From Microvirga lenta (GTDB lineage Bacteria; Pseudomonadota; Alphaproteobacteria; Rhizobiales; Beijerinckiaceae): DNA of 64,000 bases. The translations under genes were made by a program, and so were the position numbers. The stretch lies in NCBI RefSeq assembly GCF_020532555.1, contig NZ_JAJBBR010000002.1:186001-250000 (forward strand). The letters run 5' to 3'. Positions 9,779-18,818 of the stretch are shown in pieces (position 1 is the stretch's first letter; every line of letters starts with the position of its first letter). The notes beneath the pieces were generated by a model, which was given only the letters and a program-made list of their open reading frames with translations, was not told the DNA's origin and ran no database searches.

Positions 9779-10345
9779 ATGACCGATCTGACGCTGCCCT
9801 CCATCACTCTCGTCCGCCCCAGCCTGGAGTGGCTGTCCGCCTACGAGGACGCCCTCGCCCGCGGCTGGTCGCCCAACACCGACCAGGACGTCAGCCGCGA
9901 ACAGCTGAGGCAGCTCCGGCGCGATCCGGTGCGCTTTCTCCACAATCTCTACAACAGCCCGACGGTGAGGCTGCCGGACGGGCGGGACGTTCCCCGCCTG
10001 CCGGCGCACGATTTCTGGATCAGCGACGGCGATTTCTGCGGCCGGATCGGCTTTCGCTTCCAGCGCGGGACGGAGGACCTGCCGCGCACCGCCTATGGCC
10101 ATATCGGCTATACCATCGTTCCCTGGAAGCAGCGGCGCGGCTACGCCACCGAGGCGCTGCGCCGGATCCTGCCGCTCGCCCGCGCCGAGGGCTTTTCTCG
10201 CGTGCTGATCACCTGCGACGACGACAACGAGGGGTCCAGGAAGGTCATTCTCGCCAACGGCGGAACGCCCGCGGGAATGACGCCCCACGACCGGCGCCCG
10301 GGGCACTGGAAGCTCGGTTTTTGGGTTCCCACCCCCGAGCTCTGA
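9779..10345 (+). CDS. GNAT family N-acetyltransferase
   Basis: This 188-residue protein has a GNAT fold. The acetyl-CoA binding segment is visible as VPWKQRRGYATEALRRILPLA (motif A, QRRGYA), preceded by GHIGYTI and followed by RVLITCDDDNEGSRKVILANGG. It probably acetylates an amino group on a small molecule or protein. The substrate is unknown. It lies 43 bases after kup and converges with the polyprenyl synthase gene. Confidence 0.82.
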   Translation: MTDLTLPSITLVRPSLEWLSAYEDALARGWSPNTDQDVSREQLRQLRRDPVRFLHNLYNSPTVRLPDGRDVPRLPAHDFWISDGDFCGRIGFRFQRGTEDLPRTAYGHIGYTIVPWKQRRGYATEALRRILPLARAEGFSRVLITCDDDNEGSRKVILANGGTPAGMTPHDRRPGHWKLGFWVPTPEL

Positions 10346-10351
10346 GGGACC

Positions 10352-11278
10352 TCAGACCTGCCGCTCGACCACGAAGCGCACCGCGTCGCGCAGGACCTCT
10401 CCTTGCGGGCCGAAGCCGTCGAGGGCGCCCTGCGCCTTCTCGACGAGCCGGCGGCACTCGCGCCGGGCGCCGTCCATGCCGAGCAGGTCCACCAGGGTGG
10501 CCTTGCCCTTTTCCAGGTCCTTGCCCGTGCGTTTGCCCAGGGCCTCGGCGGAGGATTCCCGGTCGAGGATGTCGTCGGCCACCTGGAAGGCCGCGCCCAG
10601 GGCCCGCCCGTACTCCATGAGCCCGGCGCGGGCCGGCGCATCCGCACGGCCGAGAATGGCGCCCGCCTCGACGGAAAAGGCCAGGATGGCCCCGGTCTTC
10701 ATCATCTGGAGGAGCCGCACGTCGGCCTCGGACAGGTCCGCCGGTCCGTAGCGGCCCTCCGCCGACAGGTCGAGGAGCTGGCCGCCCACCATACCGCCGA
10801 GGCCCGCGGCGCGGGCGAGACCCAGCACGAGATCGGAGCGGATGCCCGCATCCGGATCGGTCGCGGGATCGGCCAGCACCTCGAAGGCCAGGGTCTGGAG
10901 GGCATCGCCCGCCAGGATCGCGGTCGCCTCGTCGAAGGCCCGGTGCACGGTCGGGCGCCCCCGGCGCAGGTCGTCGTCGTCCATGGAAGGCAGGTCATCG
11001 TGCACCAGGGAATAGCAGTGCAGGAGCTCGACGGCGCAGCCGGCCCTGACGGCCCCCTCGCCATCGTGGCCCAGCAGGCGCGCAGCCTCGAGGGTGAGAA
11101 ACGGACGCAGGCGCTTGCCGCCGCCTAAGGCCGCATGTCGCATGGCGGCCATCAGCCGAGGAGGCCGGGCAATCTCGCCGTGGCGGGCTTTGTCTGATAG
11201 CAAGGCTTCGAGACCTGCTTCGACAACCCCTGCGGCCTGCGCGAGCCGCGCCGTGAAAGTGCTGGTGGATGGCGTCAT
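10352..11278 (-). CDS. ispA: Farnesyl/geranyl diphosphate synthase (polyprenyl synthetase)
   Basis: This is a short-chain trans-prenyl diphosphate synthase that condenses IPP with DMAPP/GPP. The 308-residue protein has GGGKRLRPFLTLEA, the first aspartate-rich motif (HDDLPSMDDDDLRRG) and the second (DDILDRE), with family-typical spacing. The product length (C15 or C20) cannot be fixed from sequence reading, but IspA-type farnesyl synthases are the best match. The start at 11278 has an AGG at suitable distance. The gene is divergent from mtgA, and its product would feed ubiquinone and lipid-carrier synthesis. Confidence 0.9.
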   Translation of the reverse strand: MTPSTSTFTARLAQAAGVVEAGLEALLSDKARHGEIARPPRLMAAMRHAALGGGKRLRPFLTLEAARLLGHDGEGAVRAGCAVELLHCYSLVHDDLPSMDDDDLRRGRPTVHRAFDEATAILAGDALQTLAFEVLADPATDPDAGIRSDLVLGLARAAGLGGMVGGQLLDLSAEGRYGPADLSEADVRLLQMMKTGAILAFSVEAGAILGRADAPARAGLMEYGRALGAAFQVADDILDRESSAEALGKRTGKDLEKGKATLVDLLGMDGARRECRRLVEKAQGALDGFGPQGEVLRDAVRFVVERQV

Positions 11279-11381
11279 GATGAGCCTGGATTCGGATGGT
11301 GCGGCAGCCCCGTCCGGGAAAATCGCTGAGGGACAATCCGGGCCGGAATGGACGCTGCAGGCGGATCGAAAGAGGTCTCCG

Positions 11382-12068
11382 ATGACGGTGACCCGTTTTC
11401 TGCGCCGCCTCGTCCAGATCGGCCTGGGGTTGATACTCTTATGGGTGGGTGCGGTCTTTTGGCTAGGGCTTTTGTACTGGGCCGTGCCGCCGGTCTCCAC
11501 CCTGATGCTGGGCCGCTGGATGACCCTGCAGCCGGTCGAGCGCGACTATGTCGGGCTGGAGGAGATCTCGCCCCACCTGCCGCTCGCCGTCATGACCTCC
11601 GAGGACAGCCGCTTCTGCGGGCATAACGGCGTGGATTGGGTCGAGCTGCGGGAAGTCGTGGAGGCGGCCGACGAGGACGGCCCCTCCCGGGGGGCCTCGA
11701 CGATTCCCATGCAGACGGCCAAGAACCTCTTCCTTTGGCCGAGCCGCTCCTACATCCGCAAGGGGATGGAGGTTCCGGTGGCGCTCTATCTCGACCTGAT
11801 CTGGTCGAAGCGGCGCATGATGGAGAACTATCTCAACATCGCCGAATGGGGCGAGGGCATCTTCGGGGCCGAGGCGGCGGCGCGGCACTATTTCCGCAAG
11901 CCCGCCAAGAACCTCACCCAGCGCGAGGCCGCCCTGCTCGCCACCGCCCTGCCGAACCCGATCGTGCGCAATCCCGGCCGCCCCAGCAGTCGCCACCGGG
12001 CCTTGGCAGGACGGCTCGCGGCGCGCATGTCGCGTCAGGCGCCCTATACGGATTGCCTGAAAAGTTAG
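11382..12068 (+). CDS. mtgA: Monofunctional biosynthetic peptidoglycan transglycosylase MtgA
   Basis: This is a GT51 glycosyltransferase without a transpeptidase domain. It polymerises lipid II glycan chains at the inner membrane. The 228-residue protein has an N-terminal transmembrane helix (GLGLILLWVGAVFWLGLLYW), the catalytic block MTSEDSRFCGHNGVDW with the essential Glu, RGASTIPMQTAKNLFLWPSR and the second-Glu block NYLNIAEWGEGIFG. The ATG at 11382 follows an AGAGG ribosome site, so the open frame upstream is not needed. Confidence 0.94.
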   Translation: MTVTRFLRRLVQIGLGLILLWVGAVFWLGLLYWAVPPVSTLMLGRWMTLQPVERDYVGLEEISPHLPLAVMTSEDSRFCGHNGVDWVELREVVEAADEDGPSRGASTIPMQTAKNLFLWPSRSYIRKGMEVPVALYLDLIWSKRRMMENYLNIAEWGEGIFGAEAAARHYFRKPAKNLTQREAALLATALPNPIVRNPGRPSSRHRALAGRLAARMSRQAPYTDCLKS

Positions 12069-12191
12069 CTCTTGGGCTTGGGGGACTAGATATTTCCTCC
12101 AAGACCTTGTATGAGGCGCAACCTCATCAGATTGAGATGTGAGCGTTCCCCGGCTCGAGCGGGCGCTCCGCTTTTGACCCGGAGACGAGAA

Positions 12192-12377
12192 ATGGCCGTT
12201 CCAAAGAGAAAAACGTCGCCTTCGCGGCGCGGCATGCGTCGCTCCGCCGATGCCTTGAAGGCCCCGACCTACATCGAGGACAAGGATTCCGGCGAGCTGC
12301 GCCGTCCTCACCATATCGACCTGAAGTCCGGCGTGTATCGCGGCCGTCAGGTGCTGAAGGTGAAGACCGAAGCGTAA
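12192..12377 (+). CDS. rpmF: 50S ribosomal protein L32
   Basis: This is large-subunit ribosomal protein L32, 61 residues, beginning [18 protein letters not shown] and ending KVKTEA. It is the alphaproteobacterial form without the zinc-ribbon cysteines of some other L32 proteins. GGAGACGAGAA upstream is a good ribosome site. A strong Rho-independent terminator follows directly. The usual alphaproteobacterial neighbourhood (mtgA then rpmF) supports the call. Confidence 0.97.
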   Translation: MAVPKRKTSPSRRGMRRSADALKAPTYIEDKDSGELRRPHHIDLKSGVYRGRQVLKVKTEA

Positions 12378-12400
12378 GCAGCGCGACATGCGACAATAAG

Positions 12401-12427
12401 AACCGGTGCTTCGGCGCCGGTTTTTTT
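12401..12427 (+). terminator. Rho-independent terminator after rpmF
   Basis: A 9-bp stem (AACCGGTGC with GCGCCGGTT, one G-T pair) closed by a TTCG tetraloop is followed by seven T residues, 23 bases after the rpmF stop codon. Confidence 0.92.
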
Positions 12428-12590
12428 GTGCCCGAAATCCACCGGCCAAGCTTGTCTTTCGAGCGGTTTTTTACCGTCCCTTAAGCCTGAGGTCCGATCC
12501 TGCTCCCTTGGATTTTCCGGGGCACGATCCGGGCCGCGCACCCGCCGCCGCCTCAGCCCCGCAGCATGTCATTGTCGAGGGTATGCGTTC

Positions 12591-14228
12591 ATGGCGACGA
12601 AACGGCAGGGCCGGGCGGGACTCTTCAACGGCGTATCCCGCACCTCGCGCAGGCGCCCGGCGCCCACCGGGCCGCAGGCCGCGCTGGCGGCCCTGAAAGG
12701 GGTCGTCTATTCCTGGGACGTGGCCTCGGACGCGATGACCTGGGGCCCGAATGCGCCGGAGGTGCTGGGCCTGCCCCCCGGCGCCCTCCCCCGGACCGGA
12801 TACGCCTTTTCCAAGCTGGTGGAGCCCGGAAGCGGCCCCGACCACCGCGACCTCGCCGCGCAGGACGGCTCCGAGCCGTCCTTCGACAGCCGCTATGCCC
12901 TGCGCTTCGCGCCCAACCGGGTGCTGATGGTGCAGGATGCGGGCCGCTGGCAGCTCGACGCCGATGGCCGCCCCTGCGTCCTGCGGGGAATGCTGCGGAT
13001 CGATCCGGCGGCCAGCGCCCAGGACCTTCTGCCGGCCTCCATCAAGGCCCGGTCGCTCCTCCTGCGCCACATCCAGGACAACATCGACGAGGCGGCGCAG
13101 CTCTCCCATACCTGCACCCTCATGGTCGGCGCCTGCGACGACGACGAGTCCGTCGCCATGGAACAGGTCGCGCGCTCCCTCCGGCCGCTGCTGCGCCGGG
13201 GCGATCATGTGGACATCCTCTCCCCCACGCGCTTCGCCATCACCCTCACCTGCTGTCCGGCGACGGAGGCCATGAGCGCCATGCGGCGCGCCTCGGCTCT
13301 CGTCCAGGCCGCCCTGCCCTACGCAATTCTGCATCTCGGCGCCGCCTGCTCGCCGGATCACACCTACGAAGCGGTGAAGCTGCTGCGCTTCGCGGAGATG
13401 GCGCTGGAAGCGGCCCTGAGCCGGTCGGAGCCGGCCGTGCTGCACAAGACCCGGCATGCGACGAAGTCCAAAGCCTCCGACCAATCCGTCTGCGATCTCC
13501 TCGCGGCCCTGAACGAGCGTCGCCTCGTCCTCGCCCTCCAGCCGGTGGTGGAGGCGCCCTCGCGCCAGCCGGCCCTGGTCCAGGCCCGCGCCGCGATGCG
13601 GGGCGAGAACGGTGGAATCTCGGCCCTCGGCCCGGTTCCGGCCGCGGAGACGGTCAATCCGGCCCTGCTGATCGACGGGCGGATGCTGGAACTGGCGGCG
13701 GACCACCTGGCCCGTCATCCGGAGGCCCGCCTCGTGCTGCCCGTTGCCCAGGAAACCCTGCAGGATCGGGAATGGCTGCCGATGCTGGCGGCCCATCTGG
13801 GCGCGCGGCCGGGCACCGCCTCCCGCCTCATCGTCGCCCTGCCGGAGACGATCCTGGCGGATGCCGGCGAGGTCGTCGGGCCGCTCAACGCCATGAAGGC
13901 GCTCGGCCTCGGTATCGGCCTGAGCGGCTTCGGCACCGGTTACGCCTCGCTCGCCTCCCTGCGGGCGCTGCCCATCGACCTCGCGACGGTCGACGGCGTC
14001 TTCGTCCAGACGCTCAAGCGCTCCACGGACGACCGGCTGTTCATGCGGACCCTGATCGACATGGCCCATCACCTCGGCATCGCGGTCGCGGCCGAATGGG
14101 TGGACGACGAGGCGTCCGCGCGCCTGCTCGCGGCCTGGGGCGTGGATTACATGCAGGGCGACCTGTTCGGCGCCGCCGAGGCGGCGGCACTCCCCGATTC
14201 GGCCCTCAAGCGCCTCAAGAGGGCCTGA
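12591..14228 (+). CDS. Degenerate GGDEF/EAL domain protein
   Basis: This 545-residue protein has a PAS-like N-terminus (VVYSWDVASDAMTWGPNAPEVLG), a middle region with GGDEF-fold spacing and a C-terminal EAL-type domain. Both signature sites are lost. The GGDEF loop reads LSPTRF, the EAL tripeptide position reads QAR, the usual DDFG is SGFG (LSGFGTGYASL), and the AEGVE site is AEWVD. QG in MQGDLFGA is kept. Cyclic-di-GMP synthesis or hydrolysis is therefore unlikely, and a binding, scaffolding or regulatory role is more plausible. The ATG at 12591 has GAGG upstream. Confidence 0.8.
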   Translation: MATKRQGRAGLFNGVSRTSRRRPAPTGPQAALAALKGVVYSWDVASDAMTWGPNAPEVLGLPPGALPRTGYAFSKLVEPGSGPDHRDLAAQDGSEPSFDSRYALRFAPNRVLMVQDAGRWQLDADGRPCVLRGMLRIDPAASAQDLLPASIKARSLLLRHIQDNIDEAAQLSHTCTLMVGACDDDESVAMEQVARSLRPLLRRGDHVDILSPTRFAITLTCCPATEAMSAMRRASALVQAALPYAILHLGAACSPDHTYEAVKLLRFAEMALEAALSRSEPAVLHKTRHATKSKASDQSVCDLLAALNERRLVLALQPVVEAPSRQPALVQARAAMRGENGGISALGPVPAAETVNPALLIDGRMLELAADHLARHPEARLVLPVAQETLQDREWLPMLAAHLGARPGTASRLIVALPETILADAGEVVGPLNAMKALGLGIGLSGFGTGYASLASLRALPIDLATVDGVFVQTLKRSTDDRLFMRTLIDMAHHLGIAVAAEWVDDEASARLLAAWGVDYMQGDLFGAAEAAALPDSALKRLKRA

Positions 14229-14238
14229 GCGGCGGGAT

Positions 14239-14814
14239 CTACTTGCCTGCCAGCTTGTCGAGCTTGGCCTGCATGTCGGCCATCTGCTGCTTCAGGGCTT
14301 CGAGTTCGCCCGCGGGCTCGCCCTTCGGCTCGGTCTTGGAACCGGCCTCTCCCGCCTGTCGCTGGGCGAAGGGCGAGAACATGCGCATGGCCTCCGAGAA
14401 GAAGGTCATGTTCTTGCGCACCTGCTCCTCCATGGCCTGGAAGGCTCCGGGGCCGAAGGCCTGGGTCATCTGCTCCCGGAGCTTCTGCTGCTCCTGGGAC
14501 AGGTTGTTCATGGAGAATTCCAGGTAGCTCGGCACCAGCGACTGCAGGCTGTCGCCGTAGAAGCGGATGAGCTGGCGCAGGACGGTGACCGGAAGGAGGT
14601 TCTGCCCCTCCTTGTTTTCCTGCTCGAAGATGATCTGCGTCAGCACGGAGCGGGTGATGTCGTCGCCCGATTTCGCATCGTAGACGACGAAGTCCTCGCC
14701 CTGGCGCACCATGCCGGCGAGGTCCTCCAGCGTGACATAGGTCGATGTGCCGGTGTGGTAGAGGCGGCGGTTGGCGTATTTCTTGATGACAGTCGGTTCT
14801 TTTTCCGTCGCCAT
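14239..14814 (-). CDS. phaR: Polyhydroxyalkanoate synthesis repressor PhaR
   Basis: PhaR is a DNA-binding repressor that also senses PHB polymer and controls phasin and PHB genes. The N-terminal PHB/PHA-accumulation DNA-binding domain is clear (VIKKYANRRLYHTGTSTYV ... LEDLAGMVRQGEDF ... DITRSVLTQIIFEQE). It is followed by the amphipathic PHB-binding region and a coiled-coil tail (LEALKQQMADMQAKLDKL). The ATG at 14814 follows GGGA, and an upstream TTG is less likely. It is divergent from phaA-phaB, which it very probably regulates. Confidence 0.93.
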   Translation of the reverse strand: MATEKEPTVIKKYANRRLYHTGTSTYVTLEDLAGMVRQGEDFVVYDAKSGDDITRSVLTQIIFEQENKEGQNLLPVTVLRQLIRFYGDSLQSLVPSYLEFSMNNLSQEQQKLREQMTQAFGPGAFQAMEEQVRKNMTFFSEAMRMFSPFAQRQAGEAGSKTEPKGEPAGELEALKQQMADMQAKLDKLAGK

Positions 14815-14870
14815 GTGTCCCAATGCGGTCCTCTTTGAACTCGAAAAACCTGCACGGCCCGCGCCGCCCT

Positions 14871-14888
14871 GTCCTAATTGTCTAGGAC
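14871..14888. promoter_or_regulatory. Inverted repeat in the phaR/phaA control region
   Basis: GTCCTA and TAGGAC form a perfect 6-bp dyad around a 6-base spacer, midway in the 247-base gap between the divergent phaR and phaA genes. A second symmetrical pair, TTGC-N12-GCAA, lies at 14914-14933. Either could be an operator for PhaR or another regulator. The assignment is inference from position and symmetry. Confidence 0.4.
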
Positions 14889-15061
14889 TTCAGCGGTTTT
14901 GCCTAGATACTAGTTGCATGGCTGCCCGCGCAAACCCGCAACCCCCCTCAACCATTCGACTATGCCCCACCAGAGGGCGCTTGACTTCCCTTTTTCTGGG
15001 GCTTTGATCGAACAATCAACAGGCGGCCGCAATGTCAGGCGCGCCAGCACAGGAGACAGGA

Positions 15062-16240
15062 ATGGCCCAAGACAGCATCGTCATCGTCGGAGCGGCGCGC
15101 ACCCCCGTCGGCTCGTTCAACGGCGCCTTCGCCAACACGCCCGCCCACGACCTGGGAGCCGTCGCGATCAAGGAAGCGCTCTCGCGCGCCAAGGTGGACG
15201 GGGCCGAGGTGGACGAGGTGATCCTCGGGCAGATCCTGACCGCCGCGCAGGGCCAGAACCCGGCCCGTCAGGCCGCCATGGCCGCCGGCATCCCGCACGA
15301 GAAGACCGCATGGGGCCTCAACCAGCTCTGCGGCTCGGGCCTTCGCACCGTCGCCATCGGAATGCAGCAGATCGCCAACGGCGACGCCAGCATCATCGTG
15401 GCGGGCGGGCAGGAATCCATGTCCCAGGCGCCCCACGCCGCCTATATGCGCTCCGGCACCAAGATGGGCGACTTCAAGCTCGTGGACACCATGCTGAAGG
15501 ACGGCCTCATGGACGCCTTCCACGGCTACCACATGGGCAACACCGCCGAGAACGTGGCCCAGCGCTGGCAGCTCACCCGCGAGGAGCAGGACCAGTTCGC
15601 GGTCGCCTCCCAGAACAAGGCCGAGGCCGCCCAGAAGGAGGGCCGCTTCAAGGACGAGATCGCCCCGGTGACGATCTCGTCCCGCAAGGGCGACATCGTG
15701 GTGGACCAGGACGAATACATCCGCGCCGGCACCACCATCGACGCGGTCGCCAAGCTGCGTCCCGCTTTCTCGAAGGACGGAACGGTGACGGCCGGCAACG
15801 CCTCCGGCATCAACGACGGCGCCGCCGCCATCGTGCTGATGACGGAAGCCGAGGCCGAGCGCCGCGGCCTGACCCCGCTCGCCCGCATCGCCTCCTGGGC
15901 GACCGCCGGCGTCGATCCCGCCATCATGGGCACCGGCCCGATCCCGGCCTCGCGCAAGGCGCTGGAGAAGGCCGGCTGGAAGGTCCAGGACCTCGACCTC
16001 GTCGAGGCCAACGAAGCCTTCGCGGCGCAGGCGCTCGCGGTCAACAAGGACATGGGCTGGGATCCGTCCATCGTGAACGTCAACGGCGGCGCCATCGCCA
16101 TCGGCCACCCCATCGGCGCCTCGGGCGGCCGCGTCCTCGTGACCCTGCTGCACGAAATGGGCCGCCGCAACGCCCGCAAGGGCCTCGCGACCCTCTGCAT
16201 CGGCGGCGGCATGGGCATCGCCATGTGCCTCGAGCGCTAA
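15062..16240 (+). CDS. phaA: Acetyl-CoA C-acetyltransferase (beta-ketothiolase)
   Basis: This biosynthetic thiolase condenses two acetyl-CoA molecules to acetoacetyl-CoA, the first step of PHB synthesis. It has 392 residues. The nucleophile is Cys90 ([10 protein letters not shown]), the active-site His lies in [10 protein letters not shown] and the second Cys in LCIGGGMG. The ATG at 15062 is preceded by GGAGACAGGA. An in-frame ATG 30 bases upstream would add an unrelated stretch. It lies 143 bases before phaB with a stem-loop between them, and divergent from phaR. Confidence 0.97.
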   Translation: MAQDSIVIVGAARTPVGSFNGAFANTPAHDLGAVAIKEALSRAKVDGAEVDEVILGQILTAAQGQNPARQAAMAAGIPHEKTAWGLNQLCGSGLRTVAIGMQQIANGDASIIVAGGQESMSQAPHAAYMRSGTKMGDFKLVDTMLKDGLMDAFHGYHMGNTAENVAQRWQLTREEQDQFAVASQNKAEAAQKEGRFKDEIAPVTISSRKGDIVVDQDEYIRAGTTIDAVAKLRPAFSKDGTVTAGNASGINDGAAAIVLMTEAEAERRGLTPLARIASWATAGVDPAIMGTGPIPASRKALEKAGWKVQDLDLVEANEAFAAQALAVNKDMGWDPSIVNVNGGAIAIGHPIGASGGRVLVTLLHEMGRRNARKGLATLCIGGGMGIAMCLER

Positions 16241-16297
16241 TCCGTTCGATCGACGCGCCCCGGTCTAGGCGCAGCAACGAATCCTAGGCTATGATTC

Positions 16298-16324
16298 AAG
16301 GCGGCCCGGTTTCCGGACCGCCTT
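16298..16324 (+). other. Intercistronic stem-loop between phaA and phaB
   Basis: AAGGCGG-C-CCGG and CCGG-A-CCGCCTT form an 11-bp stem with one C-A mismatch and a TTT loop. There is no proper T-tract after it, so it is more likely an mRNA-stabilising or partial-termination element than a full terminator. Confidence 0.5.
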
Positions 16325-16383
16325 TGCCATTTGACGGGTCCACAAGAGACTCGATTGCAACGGCCTGGGAAGGAGACACAGAT

Positions 16384-17109
16384 ATGGCGCGCGTCGCATT
16401 GGTTACCGGCGGCACTCGCGGCATCGGAGCCGCGATTTCGACAGCCCTCAAGAACGCAGGCTACACGGTCGCCGCGAATTACGGCGGCAACGACCAGGCC
16501 GCCAACCAGTTCAAGAGCGACACCGGAATCCCCGTCTACAAGTTCGACGTGTCGGACGCGGCCGCCTGCGAGGCGGGCATCCGGTCCATCGAGCAGGATC
16601 TCGGCCCCATCGACATCCTGGTGAACAACGCCGGCATCACCCGCGACGGCATGTTCCACAAGATGAGCTTCGATCAATGGTCTGCGGTCATCCGCACGAA
16701 CCTCGATTCGATGTTCACCTGCACGCGCCCCCTGATCGAGGGCATGCGCGAGCGCAATTTCGGCCGCATCATCATCATCTCCTCCATCAACGGCCAGAAA
16801 GGCCAGATGGGGCAGGCCAACTACTCCGCCGCCAAGGCGGGCGTGATCGGCTTCGCCAAGGCGCTGGCCCTGGAGAACGCCAACAAGGGCGTCACCGTGA
16901 ACGTGATCGCGCCCGGCTACATCGCCACCGAGATGGTGCGCGCGGTGCCGGAGGAAGTCCTGAAGGCGAAGATCCTGCCGCTGATTCCCGTCGGACGCCT
17001 CGGAGAGGCCGAGGAGATCGCCCGCGGCGTGGTGTTCCTGGCCGGCGACGAGGCCGGTTTCATCACCGGCTCGACCCTGAGCATGAACGGCGGCCAGTAC
17101 ATGGCCTGA
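16384..17109 (+). CDS. phaB: Acetoacetyl-CoA reductase
   Basis: This NADPH-dependent short-chain dehydrogenase reduces acetoacetyl-CoA to (R)-3-hydroxybutyryl-CoA for PHB synthesis. The 241-residue protein has the cofactor loop TGGTRGIG, NNAG, the catalytic Ser134, Tyr147 and Lys151 (YSAAK), and the PhaB-typical segment QKGQMGQANYSAAKAG. GGAAGGAGA upstream of the ATG is a strong ribosome site. A clear terminator follows. The PHB synthase gene is not in this window. Confidence 0.96.
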   Translation: MARVALVTGGTRGIGAAISTALKNAGYTVAANYGGNDQAANQFKSDTGIPVYKFDVSDAAACEAGIRSIEQDLGPIDILVNNAGITRDGMFHKMSFDQWSAVIRTNLDSMFTCTRPLIEGMRERNFGRIIIISSINGQKGQMGQANYSAAKAGVIGFAKALALENANKGVTVNVIAPGYIATEMVRAVPEEVLKAKILPLIPVGRLGEAEEIARGVVFLAGDEAGFITGSTLSMNGGQYMA

Positions 17110-17128
17110 CGAATCGCCGGATCGTCAT

Positions 17129-17164
17129 CGAAAGCTCTCCCCAGACGGAGAGCTTTCGTTTATT
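17129..17164 (+). terminator. Rho-independent terminator after phaB
   Basis: A perfect 12-bp stem (CGAAAGCTCTCC with GGAGAGCTTTCG), a loop of six bases and TTTATT downstream. Confidence 0.9.
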
Positions 17165-17175
17165 GGCGGCGCATC

Positions 17176-18048
17176 ATGACGACGCGCACCGCCACCCTGA
17201 TCGGCTTCACGGCCATCCTTCTCTGGTCCCTCCTGGCCCTGCTGACAGTGGCGACGGGGCGGATCCCTCCGTTCCAGCTCGTGGCGGTGACCTTCCTGAT
17301 CGGCGGGCTCGTCGGAATGGCGAGCTGGATCGTGCGCCCCCAGGGCATCAAGGCCCTGCGGCAGAAGCCGGTCGTCTGGGCCCTGGGCCTGAGCGGCCTG
17401 TTCGGCTATCACGCCCTGTATTTCGCCGCCCTGCGCTGGGCGCCGCCCGCGGAGGCGGGCCTGCTCAACTATCTCTGGCCGCTGCTGATCGTCCTGTTCT
17501 CCGCGCTCCTGCCGGGAGAGCGGCTCCGGCCGGCCCATATCGCCGGAGCGCTGCTCGGATTCGCGGGCGTCGTCGTGCTCTTCGCCGGACGCGGCTCCCT
17601 GGAGGTGCGGGCCGAGGACGTTCCCGGCTACATCTGCGCCATTGTCGCCGCCTTCTTCTGGGGAGGGTACTCGGTCCTGTCCCGCCGCTTCGGCCAGGTC
17701 CCCACCGACGCGGTGGCGGGCTTCTGCCTGATGGCGGCGCTGCTCAGCCTCATCTGCCATCTGCTGTTCGAGACGACCGTCTGGCCCGAGACGACCACGC
17801 AATGGCTGGCGCTCGTGGCGCTGGGCCTCGGCCCCGTCGGCGGGTCCTTCTACGTCTGGGACATCGGAATGAAGCGGGGCGACATCCGCCTGCTCGGCGT
17901 GGCCTCCTATGCGGCCCCGGTGATGTCGACCCTGCTCCTCGTCGTCGCCGGCTATGCGGAGCCGACCCTCACCCTCGCAGCCTCCTGCGGCCTCATCGTC
18001 CTCGGGGCGCTGGTGGCCACCCTCACGGGGAAGCGGGCGCCGGCATGA
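17176..18048 (+). CDS. EamA/DMT family transporter
   Basis: This 290-residue membrane protein has about ten hydrophobic helices in two repeats, the EamA (drug/metabolite transporter) arrangement. The beginning LIGFTAILLWSLLALLTV and the segment ALYFAALRWAPPAEAGLLNYLWPLLI resemble the aromatic amino-acid exporter YddG group, so amino-acid export is a reasonable guess but not shown. It starts directly after the phaB terminator, and its 3' end overlaps the convergent acetyltransferase gene by 26 bases. Confidence 0.85.
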   Translation: MTTRTATLIGFTAILLWSLLALLTVATGRIPPFQLVAVTFLIGGLVGMASWIVRPQGIKALRQKPVVWALGLSGLFGYHALYFAALRWAPPAEAGLLNYLWPLLIVLFSALLPGERLRPAHIAGALLGFAGVVVLFAGRGSLEVRAEDVPGYICAIVAAFFWGGYSVLSRRFGQVPTDAVAGFCLMAALLSLICHLLFETTVWPETTTQWLALVALGLGPVGGSFYVWDIGMKRGDIRLLGVASYAAPVMSTLLLVVAGYAEPTLTLAASCGLIVLGALVATLTGKRAPA

Positions 18049-18781
18049 CCCGGTGCGTGTAGCGGTAGGCGAGCCGGAACCCGAGCGCGCCGTAGAGCGA
18101 GCGGGCGATCTCGTTCTCCTCGCGCACCTGAAGATAGGCCGTGTGGGCGCCGTGCGTGCAGCCCCAGGCCATGAGGCTCAGCACCACCCGGCGGCCGAGG
18201 CCGATGCCGCGCAGGTCCGGCGCGACCACGATGTCGTAGAGGCCCACATAACCCCGCTCGACCACGCCGAGGCCCCAGGCGACGGGCCTTTCGTCGAGAC
18301 GCAGGGTCGCGAAGGCCGCCTTCTGGCGAATGCGCGAGACGATGCCCAGGAGGGCGGCCTCGTCGTCCTTCTCGCCGCCGTAGGATTCCGACGCCTCGCG
18401 CACCCATTGCTTCGACACCTTCGCTTCGATGGCGACCTCGGAATCGACCTCGCAATCCCCGTCGACGGGTGCCGAGAGAACGCAGGTCGGCTCGATTTCC
18501 CGGAACCCGCGCGCGGCGAGCAGCGCATCGACGCCTGCACCTTCGAGCCCGTTGAGCCGGAAGGTCGGGCGCACATTGGCCGCAATGAAGCGCTCGACCA
18601 TGTAGACCAGCAGCGGCTCGTCGAGGCTTGCGCCGGGCAGCAACGGCGTCGCGGAATTGGCCCGCTTGGTGTAGCCGGCCGCGAGCCGCAGGATCCAGCC
18701 GTCATAGGCCTGGTAGTCGAAGGACGGCCATGCATTCACAAGGCGGCTCTCGAGTCCGAGAATGAGGCTGTGGTCGCTCAT
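18023..18781 (-). CDS. GNAT family N-acetyltransferase
   Basis: This 252-residue protein has a C-terminal GNAT domain with acetyl-CoA motif DIVVAPDLRGIGLGRRVVLSL and the following YLQVREENEIARSLYGALGF. The N-terminal ~110 residues form the non-catalytic extension seen in two-part GNAT proteins. The substrate is unknown. It overlaps the convergent transporter gene at the 3' ends and lies just downstream of gloB on the same strand (37-base gap). Confidence 0.85.
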   Translation of the reverse strand: MSDHSLILGLESRLVNAWPSFDYQAYDGWILRLAAGYTKRANSATPLLPGASLDEPLLVYMVERFIAANVRPTFRLNGLEGAGVDALLAARGFREIEPTCVLSAPVDGDCEVDSEVAIEAKVSKQWVREASESYGGEKDDEAALLGIVSRIRQKAAFATLRLDERPVAWGLGVVERGYVGLYDIVVAPDLRGIGLGRRVVLSLMAWGCTHGAHTAYLQVREENEIARSLYGALGFRLAYRYTHRVMPAPASP

Positions 18782-18818
18782 GAGCGTCTCTCTGGCTTCC
18801 CGGATCCGTGATCAGGCG

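Noticed and set aside
16298-16324. A full terminator between phaA and phaB
   Set aside because: There is no T-tract after the stem, and phaA-phaB are expected to be cotranscribed. It is listed as an intercistronic stem-loop instead.
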